From Caulobacter henricii (GTDB taxonomy: Bacteria > Pseudomonadota > Alphaproteobacteria > Caulobacterales > Caulobacteraceae), in the NCBI RefSeq assembly GCF_001414055.1, contig NZ_CP013002.1:2356001-2420000 (forward strand): a stretch of 64,000 nucleotides of DNA. The letters are read 5' to 3'. Below the pieces are notes generated by a model. The model was not told the origin of the DNA, ran no database searches, and saw nothing but the letters and a program-made list of their open reading frames with translations. The position numbers and the translations under genes were made by a program. This document shows positions 1 through 10,396 of this stretch, in pieces; position 1 is the first letter of the stretch, and each line of letters opens with the position of its first letter.

Positions 1-179
1 CCGGCAAAAAAGGCCGCCAGAGTCGCCTGGGTCTGATCGGGCCCGGCCTTTAGAGACTGCCCGATCGCCGGCAGACTGGACAGGTACATGTCGATCGACA
101 TCGGCGCGAAGGCCGTCAGGGCACCCAGGAGGAAGACCAATCTCCAGGGCGTTGCGGCGGGGGGACTGGCGACGGTCAT
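1..179 (-). CDS. Bcr/CflA-type MFS drug efflux transporter, N-terminal part
   Basis: Only the first 59 codons lie in the window; the gene runs off the left edge. The predicted protein starts MTVASPPAATPWRLVFLLGA and continues into a first membrane helix with the stretch TAFAPMSIDMYLSSLPAI. That stretch is typical of helix 1 of Bcr/CflA proton-driven drug exporters, in which the pattern D-M-Y-L-P-x-L-P recurs. It is transcribed away from the hydrolase gene on the plus strand, so the roughly 115 bases between them probably hold both promoters. The family call rests on the N-terminus alone. Substrate cannot be inferred. Confidence 0.75.
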   Translation of the reverse strand, partial: MTVASPPAATPWRLVFLLGALTAFAPMSIDMYLSSLPAIGQSLKAGPDQTQATLAAFFA

Positions 180-296
180 GCGGGCCTTCTACTCCAGTTT
201 GACGCTGGGTGAACCCCACAACCGGCTTGCGAGCCTGCGCGGGGACCGTCAGGGTGATCAGCAATCATGTAGCACTGGACCGCGCAGGAGACGTTG

Positions 297-1295
297 ATGA
301 GCCGCACAGAGGAGCGTCCGCTCGCCCCGCCCATGCCCGCCCCATCCTTCGCGACCGTCAACGGTATCCGGATGGCCTATTACGAGGCTGGACCAAGACA
401 GGGGGTGCCGATCGTCCTGTGCCATGGCTTCCCGGAGTTTTCCTACTCCTGGCGACACCAGATCGCCGCCCTGGCCGCAGCGGGCCGCTGGGTGATCGCG
501 CCCGATCAGCGCGGCTATGGTCTGACCGAGTGTCCAGAGGCGGTTGAGGCCTATGACATTGAGCATCTAACAGGCGACCTGGTCGGCCTGATCGATCATC
601 TGGGCGTCGATAAGGCCGTGTTCTGTGGCCACGACTGGGGCGGAATTATTGTCTGGGCCATGCCGCTGCTGCATCCCGACCGCTGCGCCGGGATCATCGG
701 GCTGAACACCCCGTTTACCCCCCGCCTGCCACTGGATCCGATCGAGATGTACCGCCGCGCCTATGGCGACGACATGTACATCGTCCACTTCCAGAAACCC
801 GGCATCGCCGATGCCCAACTGGCCGCCGATCCGGAGAAGACCATCCGCTACTTCATGCGCCTGCCCGGCGACAGCGTCGAAGCCTTCGAGGCCCGACCTG
901 CTGAGAAACGCAGCCTGGCCCTGCAGGAGGGGTTGGTGCGCTACAACTGGAGAACCGACCCGAACCAGGTCCTGCGTCCCGAGGAGGCCGCAGTCTTCAC
1001 CGAGGCCTTTACGCGCACCGGCTTTACGGGCGGGATCAACTGGTATCGCAACTTCACTCGCAATTGGGAGCGATCGGAGCATCTGCCGCGGCGCATCGAC
1101 GGCCTGCCTTGCCTGATGATCATGGCCGAGCACGATGTGGTCCTCCCGCCTTCCCTCTGCGACCGCATGGGAGAACAGATCGAAGACCTCGAAAAGGTGC
1201 TGATCAAAGGCAGCGGTCACTGGACCCAGCAAGAGAAACCGGCAGAGGTCAATGCGGCCATAGGGGCGTGGCTCGCTCGACGTTTCCCGGCCTGA
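297..1295 (+). CDS. alpha/beta hydrolase, epoxide hydrolase-like
   Basis: A 332-residue alpha/beta hydrolase resembling soluble epoxide hydrolases, which open epoxides to diols through an aspartyl-ester intermediate. The oxyanion motif HGFPE is at residues 43-47 and the nucleophile elbow GHDWGG at 111-116, with Asp113 where lipases carry Ser. A C-terminal His sits in GSGHWTQ near residue 308. No signal peptide is seen, so it is cytoplasmic. The ATG at 297 is chosen because AGGAG lies at 286-290 with a six-base spacer; an in-frame TTG directly before it is less likely. Haloalkane dehalogenases share the Asp nucleophile, so the exact substrate class is open. Confidence 0.85.
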   Translation: MSRTEERPLAPPMPAPSFATVNGIRMAYYEAGPRQGVPIVLCHGFPEFSYSWRHQIAALAAAGRWVIAPDQRGYGLTECPEAVEAYDIEHLTGDLVGLIDHLGVDKAVFCGHDWGGIIVWAMPLLHPDRCAGIIGLNTPFTPRLPLDPIEMYRRAYGDDMYIVHFQKPGIADAQLAADPEKTIRYFMRLPGDSVEAFEARPAEKRSLALQEGLVRYNWRTDPNQVLRPEEAAVFTEAFTRTGFTGGINWYRNFTRNWERSEHLPRRIDGLPCLMIMAEHDVVLPPSLCDRMGEQIEDLEKVLIKGSGHWTQQEKPAEVNAAIGAWLARRFPA

Positions 1296-1301
1296 TCCTC
1301 T

Positions 1302-1556
1302 TCAGCGCCGCCCACCCGACATGGCTTCTGCCCGGCGTCGCATCGCTGCGGCCAATTGCAACAGCGCCAGGGCAGAGGTCTCGTCCCGCTGCGCCGCCCG
1401 CATGGCATAGACCTGGGCCAGGGCCATCAGCGCCTCAGCGCGGTCAACCCCACCATCAGCAAAGGTCTCGCCGATCGTGCGGTCGAGTTCCGCCAACTGG
1501 CGTGGTGTGAGCATGGCCAGCAGCTCTTCGTCGGTCAGATCTTCAGGCGAGTCCAT
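1302..1556 (-). CDS. small hypothetical protein, helical
   Basis: An 84-residue acidic, helix-rich protein beginning MDSPEDLTDEELLAML and ending in an Arg-rich tail. It has no signal peptide or membrane segment. A longer frame to 1622 exists, but the extra N-terminus (rich in Cys, Trp and Arg) looks non-coding. The gene ends seven bases from the stop of the convergent hydrolase gene and faces away from the peptidase gene starting at 1654. The composition (DEELLAMLTPRQLAEL, then Ala/Leu/Arg-rich helices) suggests a small helical-bundle protein. No family is recognised. Confidence 0.55.
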   Translation of the reverse strand: MDSPEDLTDEELLAMLTPRQLAELDRTIGETFADGGVDRAEALMALAQVYAMRAAQRDETSALALLQLAAAMRRRAEAMSGGRR

Positions 1557-1653
1557 GCGCAGACCATAGCAACTCGGCCACAAGACGCATCCCCGAACGC
1601 CCGCCGTCGATCTTCCGTTCACAGGAGGCCGTGAAGCGCGCTAGGCTTCCTTC

Positions 1654-2643
1654 ATGGATCGTCACGCCTCCACCTCCGTCATGTCCTCCATCGGCCGGCG
1701 CGGCCTGTTTCGCGAGGTCGAGCCCTATTCGTTTGGCTGGATGCCGACCGGAGGTCCGCACGAGATCTACTACGAGGAATGCGGCAACCCGCGCGGCAAG
1801 CCCTGCGTGATCCTGCACGGCGGCCCGGGCGGGGCGGTCAATCCGACCATGCGGCGGTTCTTCGACCCGGCCAAATGGCGCATGGCCCTGTTCGATCAGC
1901 GCGGCTGCGGCCGCTCTCGCCCCAATGCCAGCCTCGAGGACAACACCACCTGGAGCCTGATCGAGGACATCGAACGGCTTCGAGAACATCTCGGCGTCGA
2001 GAAGTGGACGGTGTTCGGCGGCTCATGGGGTTCGACCCTGGCCCTGGCCTATGCCATCAAGCATCCCGACCGGGTCGAGGGCTTGGTGCTGCGCGGCATC
2101 TTCCTGCTGACTGAGAAGGAACTGCGCTGGTTCTATCAGGATGGGGCCTCGATGCTGTTCCCGGATGCCTGGGAGCGGTTCCTCGCCCCTATCCCGGAAG
2201 ACGAGCGCGGCGACCTGATGAGCGCCTATCACAGACGGCTTGTGGCCCCTGATCGTCGCGTGCAGCTGGAGGCCGCCGCTGCCTGGAGCCAGTGGGAGGG
2301 CGACACCATTTCGCTTCGTGGCCCCGAGGCGCGTCCGCCAAAATTCAATGAAGAAGACTTCGCCATCGCCTTCGCCCGGATCGAATGCCACTTCTTCACC
2401 AACCGGGGCTTCTTCGAGCAGGATGGCTGGATCCTGAAGAACATCGACAAGATCCGACATATTCCGGGATGGATCGTGCAAGGTCGGTTTGACGTTGTGA
2501 CGCCGCTGGATAGCGCCTGGAGCCTGCACAAGGCCTGGCCCCAGGCCCGTTTCGACATCATCTGGGACGCTGGCCACGCCTCCACTGAACCCGGAATCAT
2601 CGACGGCCTGGTCCGAGCCACCGAGGCGGCCCTGGTCTCGTAG
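1654..2643 (+). CDS. pip: proline iminopeptidase
   Basis: A 329-residue serine peptidase of family S33 that removes N-terminal proline from peptides in the cytoplasm. The family signature HGGPGG (oxyanion and proline pocket) is at residues 55-60 and the nucleophile motif GGSWGS at 122-127 with Ser124. The catalytic Asp is probably in GRFDVVTP and the His in DAGHAS near the C-terminus. DQRGCGRS after the first motif is also typical. Length fits bacterial Pip. A second in-frame ATG at 1681 is a possible start, since the family often begins close to the RGLFREVEPY stretch. The gene is convergent with rodA, 15 bases away. Confidence 0.93.
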   Translation: MDRHASTSVMSSIGRRGLFREVEPYSFGWMPTGGPHEIYYEECGNPRGKPCVILHGGPGGAVNPTMRRFFDPAKWRMALFDQRGCGRSRPNASLEDNTTWSLIEDIERLREHLGVEKWTVFGGSWGSTLALAYAIKHPDRVEGLVLRGIFLLTEKELRWFYQDGASMLFPDAWERFLAPIPEDERGDLMSAYHRRLVAPDRRVQLEAAAAWSQWEGDTISLRGPEARPPKFNEEDFAIAFARIECHFFTNRGFFEQDGWILKNIDKIRHIPGWIVQGRFDVVTPLDSAWSLHKAWPQARFDIIWDAGHASTEPGIIDGLVRATEAALVS

Positions 2644-2658
2644 GCCCGCCCTTGCGGC

Positions 2659-3816
2659 CTACATCAGCGAACCCTTGCCACTGGTGACCTCGGTATAGCG
2701 GTGAACCCGGACGGCCTGGACCAGGCCAAAGCCGATCATGACCGTCAGCATCACGGTACCGCCGTAGGACAGCATCGGCATGGGCACGCCCACGACCGGT
2801 GCCAGGCCCATGACCATGGCCCCGTTGATCAGCACATAGAGTGCAAAGGTCGCCGTGGTCCCGGCAGCCGCCAGTCTGCCGAAGTGACTATGGCTGATCG
2901 AGGCAATCCGCAGCGCCATGAAGATCACCGCGCCATACAGGAACAGCACGCTGAAGCAGCCCAGGAACCCGAACTCCTCGGCCAGGGTGGCGAAGATGAA
3001 GTCGGTCTGCTTCTCGGGCAGGAAATTCAGCTGGCTCTGCGACCCCAGGCCAAAGCCCTTGCCCATCAAACCGCCTGAACCGAGCGCGATCTTGGATTGC
3101 ATGATGTGATAGCCGTTACCCGACGGGTCAGCCTCGGGGTTCATGAAGGTCAGGATGCGGTTACGCTGATAGTCGTGCAGCACGAATATGATGAACGGCG
3201 GGATGGCGGCGAGGAGCGCCACGACTCCCGCCACGATGACCCGCCAAGACAGGCCGGCCAGGACCACGATGGACAAGCCGGTGGCGGCGATCAGAATCGC
3301 GGTGCCGAGATCCGGCTGATGGGCGACCAGGAGTACGGGCGCGCCGATCATGAAGGCCGGAATCAGCAGCCGCCATGACAGCCGGGCGCTGTCGGCGGAC
3401 AGGCCGTGATAGTAGCGCGCCAGGGCCAGGACGAGCCCGATCTTCATGATTTCCGAGGGCTGGAACCGGAAGCCACCGATCGAGAGCCAGCGCGTGGCAC
3501 CCAGGGACGTGTCGCCGACCAACTCGACCGCGACCAGAAGGATCAAGCCTACCACATAGACCGGGTAGGCGATCATGAACCACAGGCGGAGGTCGATCAT
3601 GGCCAGAATGACCATCATAACGAAATAGAGGCCGAACCGGACCAGGTGCTTGGCAGCCCAGGGCTCCCAGGATGCGCCAGCGATCGAGAAGAGCATCAGG
3701 GCTCCCGCGCCCGCGATCAGGCACAGCGCAAGGCAGAAGGTCCAGTCGATCTCCATGAACTTGATGATCGGCCGGTCGCGTTCGCCGGGCCGGCTGAGGC
3801 CGCCGCTGAGGGTCAT
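2659..3816 (-). CDS. rodA: peptidoglycan glycosyltransferase RodA (SEDS family)
   Basis: A 385-residue polytopic inner-membrane protein of the SEDS family, which polymerises lipid II into glycan strands as the partner of PBP2 in the elongasome. About ten hydrophobic helices are visible. SEDS hallmarks include HQPDLGTA near the middle, the long periplasmic loop with SQSQLNFLPEKQTDFIF, and the C-terminal VPMPMLSYGGT. It starts four bases inside the end of mrdA (ATGA overlap), so the two are translationally coupled, which fits their stoichiometric complex. It is the last gene of the leftward mreB-mreC-mreD-mrdA-rodA run. Confidence 0.97.
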   Translation of the reverse strand: MTLSGGLSRPGERDRPIIKFMEIDWTFCLALCLIAGAGALMLFSIAGASWEPWAAKHLVRFGLYFVMMVILAMIDLRLWFMIAYPVYVVGLILLVAVELVGDTSLGATRWLSIGGFRFQPSEIMKIGLVLALARYYHGLSADSARLSWRLLIPAFMIGAPVLLVAHQPDLGTAILIAATGLSIVVLAGLSWRVIVAGVVALLAAIPPFIIFVLHDYQRNRILTFMNPEADPSGNGYHIMQSKIALGSGGLMGKGFGLGSQSQLNFLPEKQTDFIFATLAEEFGFLGCFSVLFLYGAVIFMALRIASISHSHFGRLAAAGTTATFALYVLINGAMVMGLAPVVGVPMPMLSYGGTVMLTVMIGFGLVQAVRVHRYTEVTSGKGSLM

Positions 3817-5813
3817 ATGTGCGGCCCCTGGGGTGCGACGGGTGGTGGTGCCCCGATCACCGGGTCTTCAGGTGCCGCGCCCTCGATCGCGGCTTCCGGC
3901 GGGGCGTCGGGCATGGGCATCGGCTTCTCAATACGGGCGCGGATCTCCGGATCCTTCAGCAGCGCCACGCGCATGACCTCGCGGGCGCGAGGCGCGCCGG
4001 CTGTGCCCCCGCCCAGACCGCCGTGTTCGATGATCACCGAGACGGCATAGCGCGGTTCGTCATAGGGGGCGAAGGCGACGAACAGGTTGTGGTCCTTCAG
4101 CCGCCAGCGCACGTCCTTGCTGTTGCGCGAGACGCCCTTGTCGAAGCTGCGCACCTGGGCGGTACCGGTCTTGCCGGCCATCTGGATGTCACCGAGGCCC
4201 AGCTGGCTATTGGCGTAGGCCGTGCCCCCGGCGGCCGACACGGCGGCCATACCCTCGCGCACATAGTCAAGGTGCTCGGCCGAGAACGGCAGGTCCGGCA
4301 CGGCCGCGCCGCTGGGCTGTTCAACGCCACCCACCGACTTGATCAGCCGCGGCACCAGGGCCTTTTTGCCATTGGCCAGTCGCGCGGTCATCACCGCCAA
4401 CTGCAGGGCATTGACGTTCAGGGCCCCCTGCCCGATGCCGTAGCTTGGGGACTCGCCCGGGAACCAGATCTGGTTGCGCGGGTCCTTGAAGGCCTTCTTC
4501 TTCCAGGCCCGGTCCGGCACGATTCCGCGCCTTTGTCCCGGAATGCCGATGTCGAAGATCTCACCAAAACCCACAGCCCTCGCGGCCTTGGCGATCGCAT
4601 CCGGCCCGATGCGCAAGGCCGTCTGGTAGAAATAGATGTCGCACGAGTTCTTGATGGCATCGTGCATGTTCTGAGCGCCGTGGCCGCGCTTCTCCCAGCA
4701 CCGCCAGGTCCGCCCGCCATAGTACCAGCCACCGGAGCAGTTGACCCTCACCTCGGGATTTACACCGGCCGACAGGGCTGCGAGCGCAACCGTCGGCTTG
4801 AAGGTCGAGCCCGGCGGGTAGGTGCCGGTCATGGACTTGTCCAGCAGCGGCTTGCGCTCGTACTCCGACAGCGCCTTGTATTCCGGCCCGCTCAGACCGC
4901 GCACGAAGCGGTTGGCGTCGAAGCTGGGGGCCGAGGCCATGCACAGCAGGTCGCCGTTGCGGATGTCCATCACCACGATGGCACCGCTCTCCTCGCCCAT
5001 CACTTCGAGGGCACGGTTCTGGATATCGGCATCGAGCGTGAGCCGGATTTCCTTGCCCGGTGTCGGCCGGATGTCGCCCTCCGGGTCGAGACGAACGACC
5101 CGTCCCTGAGCGTCAACCTCGGCCTTGGTGGCACCGGCGCGGCCGCGCAACTCTGTGTCGAAGGCCTTTTCCACGCCCTGCTTGCCGATCCGGAAACCCG
5201 GATGGTGCAACAGGTCCTGATCCTGGGTCGGATCCTTTTCGGCAGCCAACAGGTCACGATCCGAGACCTTGGCGACATAGCCAATCACATGGGCGAAGGC
5301 TCCGCCGAATGGATAGACCCGTACCTCGCCCATGTCGGCCGTGACATTGGGCAGTTCGGGGGCACGGATATTGACCCGGGAGAACTCCTCCCAGCTCATG
5401 TCCTCCATGATGGCGACCGGTGCCTTGCGAGGCGCGCGTTTGATATCCTTGATCAGGCGCGCCCGCCGCGATCCGTCAATCGGGACCAGCTTCGACAGGT
5501 CGTCGAGGGTTGCCTCGACATCCATCCCCTTGTCCTTGATCACCATCAGCCGGAAATTCGGGCGGTTGGAGGCCAGGGGCGTGCCGTTGCGGTCGAGGAT
5601 CAGGCCACGCGGCGGCGGCATGAGCCGATAATTGAACTGGTTTCCGGCCGACAGCTTCTGATAGCGCTGGGCCTCGATCAACTGGAGTTGGGCCAAGCGC
5701 CCGCCTAGGGCCAGCAGGCCCACACCCGCCAGTCCGCCCATCAGAAAAGCGCGCCGGTGGAAGACCCCCTGACGTTCATTGACCTCGAAGAACAGGATTG
5801 ACGGTTCGCTCAT
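3813..5813 (-). CDS. mrdA: penicillin-binding protein 2, elongasome transpeptidase
   Basis: A 666-residue class B penicillin-binding protein that crosslinks lateral-wall peptidoglycan together with RodA. One N-terminal membrane helix (about residues 23-42) anchors a periplasmic part. The pedestal begins with the conserved RGLILDRNGTPLASN near residue 69. The transpeptidase motifs are complete: STFK at 336-339 with nucleophile Ser336, SCD at 390-392 and KTG at 548-550. The C-terminus is Pro/Ala rich. The ATG at 5813 (MSEPSILFFEVNERQ) is chosen because the longer frame upstream lies inside mreD and looks non-coding. Four bases separate it from the mreD stop. Confidence 0.96.
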   Translation of the reverse strand: MSEPSILFFEVNERQGVFHRRAFLMGGLAGVGLLALGGRLAQLQLIEAQRYQKLSAGNQFNYRLMPPPRGLILDRNGTPLASNRPNFRLMVIKDKGMDVEATLDDLSKLVPIDGSRRARLIKDIKRAPRKAPVAIMEDMSWEEFSRVNIRAPELPNVTADMGEVRVYPFGGAFAHVIGYVAKVSDRDLLAAEKDPTQDQDLLHHPGFRIGKQGVEKAFDTELRGRAGATKAEVDAQGRVVRLDPEGDIRPTPGKEIRLTLDADIQNRALEVMGEESGAIVVMDIRNGDLLCMASAPSFDANRFVRGLSGPEYKALSEYERKPLLDKSMTGTYPPGSTFKPTVALAALSAGVNPEVRVNCSGGWYYGGRTWRCWEKRGHGAQNMHDAIKNSCDIYFYQTALRIGPDAIAKAARAVGFGEIFDIGIPGQRRGIVPDRAWKKKAFKDPRNQIWFPGESPSYGIGQGALNVNALQLAVMTARLANGKKALVPRLIKSVGGVEQPSGAAVPDLPFSAEHLDYVREGMAAVSAAGGTAYANSQLGLGDIQMAGKTGTAQVRSFDKGVSRNSKDVRWRLKDHNLFVAFAPYDEPRYAVSVIIEHGGLGGGTAGAPRAREVMRVALLKDPEIRARIEKPMPMPDAPPEAAIEGAAPEDPVIGAPPPVAPQGPHI

Positions 5814-5817
5814 CGCC

Positions 5818-6333
5818 TTACCGGAACCGGACGTCGGCGTCGTCGAAGCGGTCGACCAGGCGATGGGCGAAGGGGAACAGCAGAGCCGTGGCCAGGAACT
5901 GCCAGAAGACCGCCAGGAGGCTGGGCATGGCCAGACTGTCGAGCATCGAGAACAGGAACCCGGCAAGCATGGCGACAGCGGTCACGCCCGCAAACCAGGC
6001 CCACATCATGGGCCGGCTTTGACCAGTCATCATGTTGCGCGCGGTCAGCACCATGGCATACGCGACCAGCAAGGATAGGCCCCAAAGCCCGGTCGGACCG
6101 CCCCAGAAGAGATCCAGAAACAGGCCCAGCAGTAGAATAGCAAAAGGCGCCAGGATCGATGGGCGGATCAGGGCCCAGGCAAAGGCCGGAACCATGGCGA
6201 ACACCGGCTCCGGCAACTGTAGCCCCCAGATCCGCAGGGGTGCCGAGAACACGACGGTCGCGACAATACAAACCAGCAGCGGGACGCCCAGCCAGCGCGC
6301 CGGATGCAGAGGCCTGGCGCCATGCAGGCTCAT
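5818..6333 (-). CDS. mreD: rod shape-determining protein MreD
   Basis: A 171-residue, very hydrophobic protein with about five predicted membrane helices, in the standard MreD position between mreC and mrdA. MreD is an inner-membrane part of the elongasome that bridges MreC and RodA/PBP2. Motifs are weak in this family, so the call rests on length, topology, the RPSILAPFAILLLGLFLD-like central helix pair and context. Its start overlaps the end of mreC by four bases (ATGA), which indicates coupling. Confidence 0.92.
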   Translation of the reverse strand: MSLHGARPLHPARWLGVPLLVCIVATVVFSAPLRIWGLQLPEPVFAMVPAFAWALIRPSILAPFAILLLGLFLDLFWGGPTGLWGLSLLVAYAMVLTARNMMTGQSRPMMWAWFAGVTAVAMLAGFLFSMLDSLAMPSLLAVFWQFLATALLFPFAHRLVDRFDDADVRFR

Positions 6334-7364
6334 TGCTGGCCTCCAGCCACAACGGGCTTTGCAGCCGGCGGCCTTGGCGTCACAGCCGGGGCCGGGGCTG
6401 GGGCCAGCGCCACTGGCGGCTTCGCAGCGGGCGCTGCGGGCCTGCTGAGGATCGAGGCCTGGGGATCTTCCGTTGTCACGGGTGGAAGACTTCGGGTCTG
6501 CAACTGCTTTTCGTCCGCCAGTTGCGAGAAGTCCTTGAACAAAAGGATGCGCACGAAATCGATGGCGGCGTCATCGGCGAACAGCACCACGCGCCAGCGA
6601 CCATCCAGGCCCTTGACGGCCGCGCCGACAGGAAGGCCGCGCGGAACGACCCCGCCATCCCCGGAGGTCACAACCCGGTCGCCCTGCTGGATCGGGTCGA
6701 CCCCGCGAAGATACTCGAGCTTGGGATTGGGGCCGCCATCGCCCGTCAGGATCGCGCGCGCATTGGTACGGTCGATCATCACCGGGGTACGCGAAGCAAT
6801 GTCGGTAAGCAGGAGGACCCGACTGGCACCGCGTGAGACGCCGACGATGCGCCCGACCAGGCCGCGCTCGTTCAAGACGGGATTGCCGACCAGCACGCCC
6901 TTCTCCGAGCCGGCGTCGGCGAGGCGGGTATTGGCGAAGGGGCCCCGGCTATCACTGACGACCCGGGCCGAGGCCATCGGGATCGGCGGATCGGTCTTCA
7001 GGCCCAGGAGCGACTTGTAGCGATCATTGCTGTCCTGCAGGGACAGGGCCCGGTCACGCCACTGCCGCATCTCGGCGAGTTCGGCCTTCAGCCGGCGGTT
7101 CTCGGATGCCGTAAAGAAGTAGCTGCGCGCGAAATCGAGGCCCAGACCCGTCCAGCGGCCAGGCGCAGCAATGGCACCACTGACCGGCTTGGACACGGTG
7201 TCGACCGTTTGCCGGGTGACGCCATAGGCATGGTCCTGCAGCGTCTCGCGCCGGTCCGCCAACAGGAACGCCACCGCGATCACGGCGGCGACGATCAACG
7301 CCACGGCCGCGGTCCAGGTAAGCGGCACTTTCAGGTCGCCAAGGGGACCTTCGCGAAAGGGCAC
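6330..7364 (-). CDS. mreC: rod shape-determining protein MreC
   Basis: A 344-residue bitopic protein. One membrane helix lies near residues 15-35, followed by a coiled-coil region (ENRRLKAELAEMRQWRDRAL) and the periplasmic beta-barrel core of MreC, then a Pro/Ala-rich tail of about 60 residues. MreC organises PBP2 in the periplasm. GLVGRIVGVSRGASRVLLLT and VVTSGDGGVVPRGLPVG are conserved MreC stretches. The start is GTG at 7364; the 48-base gap to mreB suggests cotranscription. The low-complexity tail also occurs in Caulobacter MreC as far as I recall. Confidence 0.96.
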   Translation of the reverse strand: MPFREGPLGDLKVPLTWTAAVALIVAAVIAVAFLLADRRETLQDHAYGVTRQTVDTVSKPVSGAIAAPGRWTGLGLDFARSYFFTASENRRLKAELAEMRQWRDRALSLQDSNDRYKSLLGLKTDPPIPMASARVVSDSRGPFANTRLADAGSEKGVLVGNPVLNERGLVGRIVGVSRGASRVLLLTDIASRTPVMIDRTNARAILTGDGGPNPKLEYLRGVDPIQQGDRVVTSGDGGVVPRGLPVGAAVKGLDGRWRVVLFADDAAIDFVRILLFKDFSQLADEKQLQTRSLPPVTTEDPQASILSRPAAPAAKPPVALAPAPAPAVTPRPPAAKPVVAGGQQ

Positions 7365-7412
7365 GGACAGTTTCTCCCGACGCCCCCCAGGCGCCTATGT
7401 CGGAACTTAAGG

Positions 7413-8798
<1,386 letters not shown>

Positions 8799-9677
8799 CT
8801 AGCCCAAGGCAGCCATCACGACGCCAACCGCCGTGACCAGTCCGGCGGCGACCTGCAAGAGGGTCAGGCGCTCGGCGAAGAGCCGGTTTCCCGCCAGGGC
8901 GGCGATGGGCATTTCCACGACGCCGACGGCCCGGACTGGCCCGACCGGGCTAAGGGTCATGGCCGTAAACCACAGGCCCGACGCCGCAGCACCGCAAAAT
9001 CCCGCGCCCAGGGACTGCCGCCATGCAGCCAGGACGGCGCGAAGGGTTTGAGGATTCCGCAGGGCCAGAACACTGGTCAGTGCAACGGTCTGGATGGCCT
9101 GCACGACCATCACGGTGACAAAGGCCGAGGCCACTGGGTGGCCGGGATCGAAGGCCAGGCTGGCCTGGCGAAAACAGTTGGCGCTGAGCGCGAAGAGTGC
9201 GCCGGCCCCCAGCCCTGACAGGGCCGCTCCGGGCCTGAGAACCACCGCGCCCCTCGGCCAGGTGAGAGCCGCAAGTCCCGCTGTCGCCACGAGACCGCCG
9301 GCCCAGGCCATGGCGCTGATGTGATCTCCAAACACCAAGGCCCCCCAGACAAGAGCAAACGGCAGGCCGCTTTGCTGAAGTGCCGTGCCCAGAGCAAAGG
9401 TCGAGCGCTGCATGGCCACGAGTTGCGCGGCCGTGGCCCCCATTTGCGCCGCAGCGCCGGCCAGGCAGGCCAGCCAGAACCATAAGGAGACATGGGCCTG
9501 GGCCCCTGGGGTCAGGGCCCAGGCATGGCCTGCGAATAGGGTGGCGAACGGAAGCCCGAACAGAAACCGTACCAGGGTCGCGCCCCAGGGCCCTGCCCCG
9601 CCCATGACCGAGCGCTGGGCGGCATTGCGAGCGACCTGCAGGGCCGCTGCCGCGACGGTGATGGGAATCCAGATCAT
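8799..9677 (-). CDS. EamA/DMT-family transporter
   Basis: A 292-residue membrane protein with about ten predicted helices arranged as two repeats, the layout of the EamA drug/metabolite exporter family in the inner membrane. The start ATG at 9677 overlaps the TGA of the upstream methyltransferase gene (ATGA), so the two are coupled; a longer frame to 9713 would reach further into that gene. The substrate cannot be told. The coupling with a small-molecule methyltransferase suggests, as inference only, export of a methylated or related metabolite. Confidence 0.82.
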   Translation of the reverse strand: MIWIPITVAAAALQVARNAAQRSVMGGAGPWGATLVRFLFGLPFATLFAGHAWALTPGAQAHVSLWFWLACLAGAAAQMGATAAQLVAMQRSTFALGTALQQSGLPFALVWGALVFGDHISAMAWAGGLVATAGLAALTWPRGAVVLRPGAALSGLGAGALFALSANCFRQASLAFDPGHPVASAFVTVMVVQAIQTVALTSVLALRNPQTLRAVLAAWRQSLGAGFCGAAASGLWFTAMTLSPVGPVRAVGVVEMPIAALAGNRLFAERLTLLQVAAGLVTAVGVVMAALG

Positions 9678-10285
9678 GACCGCCGCGCCGAGACGACCAG
9701 GCCGGAAGCCCATGGCAGGCTTACGGTCGCCAGATCTGGATGGCTTTTCAGGCGCGCGGTCAGATCGTCAACCCGGGACTGGTGATTGTCCGGCCAGTTG
9801 GGCTGGAGCAGCATGTCATCAACGACATAGAGGCCGCCCGGCGCCAACAGCGCCAGGGTTTCATCCAAACCATCATACTTGCCGGGCCAGGCGTCGGCGA
9901 AGATCAGGTCAAAACTCCCCTCCGCCTGGCTTCTGACAAAGTCCAATCCGTCAGCGATCACGAAGCGCACGCGAAGATCCCGGGCCAGGGCCTGTCGTGC
10001 CACGGCCTGGACGCGCTCATCCGTATCGACGCTGAGCAGGGTGGCATCCGCACTCATGCCAGCAGCCAGACACACGGTGGCCAGCCCCGTGCCGGTGCCC
10101 AACTCCAGCAGGCTTCCACCAGGCTTGGAGGCTGCCAGTAGACCCAGCATCGCGCCGGTGTTGGGCTCGGAGGGCATGTCGAAGCCCAGGGCGGCCGTGC
10201 GGGCGCCAATCTCGCGCCAGGCTTCCGGCAAGGCACCGGCATTGTCGCCAAACCCGGGGTTCACCGAGGAAGGGGTGGAGCTCAT
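9674..10285 (-). CDS. class I SAM-dependent methyltransferase, O-methyltransferase type
   Basis: A 203-residue cytoplasmic Rossmann-fold methyltransferase. Motif I ELGTGTGLA is at residues 61-69, followed by an acidic motif II (LLSVDTDER) and IFADAWPGKYDG, which resembles the catechol-type O-methyltransferase metal region. The length fits that group. The ATG at 10285 is the first reasonable start. The gene is coupled by four bases to the downstream EamA exporter. The methyl acceptor is unknown. Confidence 0.8.
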   Translation of the reverse strand: MSSTPSSVNPGFGDNAGALPEAWREIGARTAALGFDMPSEPNTGAMLGLLAASKPGGSLLELGTGTGLATVCLAAGMSADATLLSVDTDERVQAVARQALARDLRVRFVIADGLDFVRSQAEGSFDLIFADAWPGKYDGLDETLALLAPGGLYVVDDMLLQPNWPDNHQSRVDDLTARLKSHPDLATVSLPWASGLVVSARRS

Positions 10286-10311
10286 GTGGCATCCGATCAG
10301 GGGGCCGCGCA

Positions 10312-10344
10312 GGGCAGCGCTGCCCGTCGCGCTGACGCGACGGG
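10312..10344. other. two overlapping GC-rich palindromes after leuA
   Basis: GGGCAGCGCTGCCC at 10312-10325 is a perfect palindrome. It overlaps a hairpin with 9-base arms, CCCGTCGCG and CGCGACGGG, at 10323-10344 with a 4-base loop. They lie between the leuA stop (10397) and the methyltransferase start (10285), both read leftward. There is no T-run, so this is not a standard intrinsic terminator. It may be a Rho-assisted stop for leuA or an operator of the methyltransferase gene. Confidence 0.4.
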
Positions 10345-10396
10345 ATCATCCTTGCAGTTTGGGAAAGGGGCGAGAGGCGCGCAAACGCCCCCGATC

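Noticed and set aside
3819..5708. 629-codon rightward frame opposite mrdA
   Set aside because: Complement of PBP2, which has all transpeptidase motifs on the minus strand.
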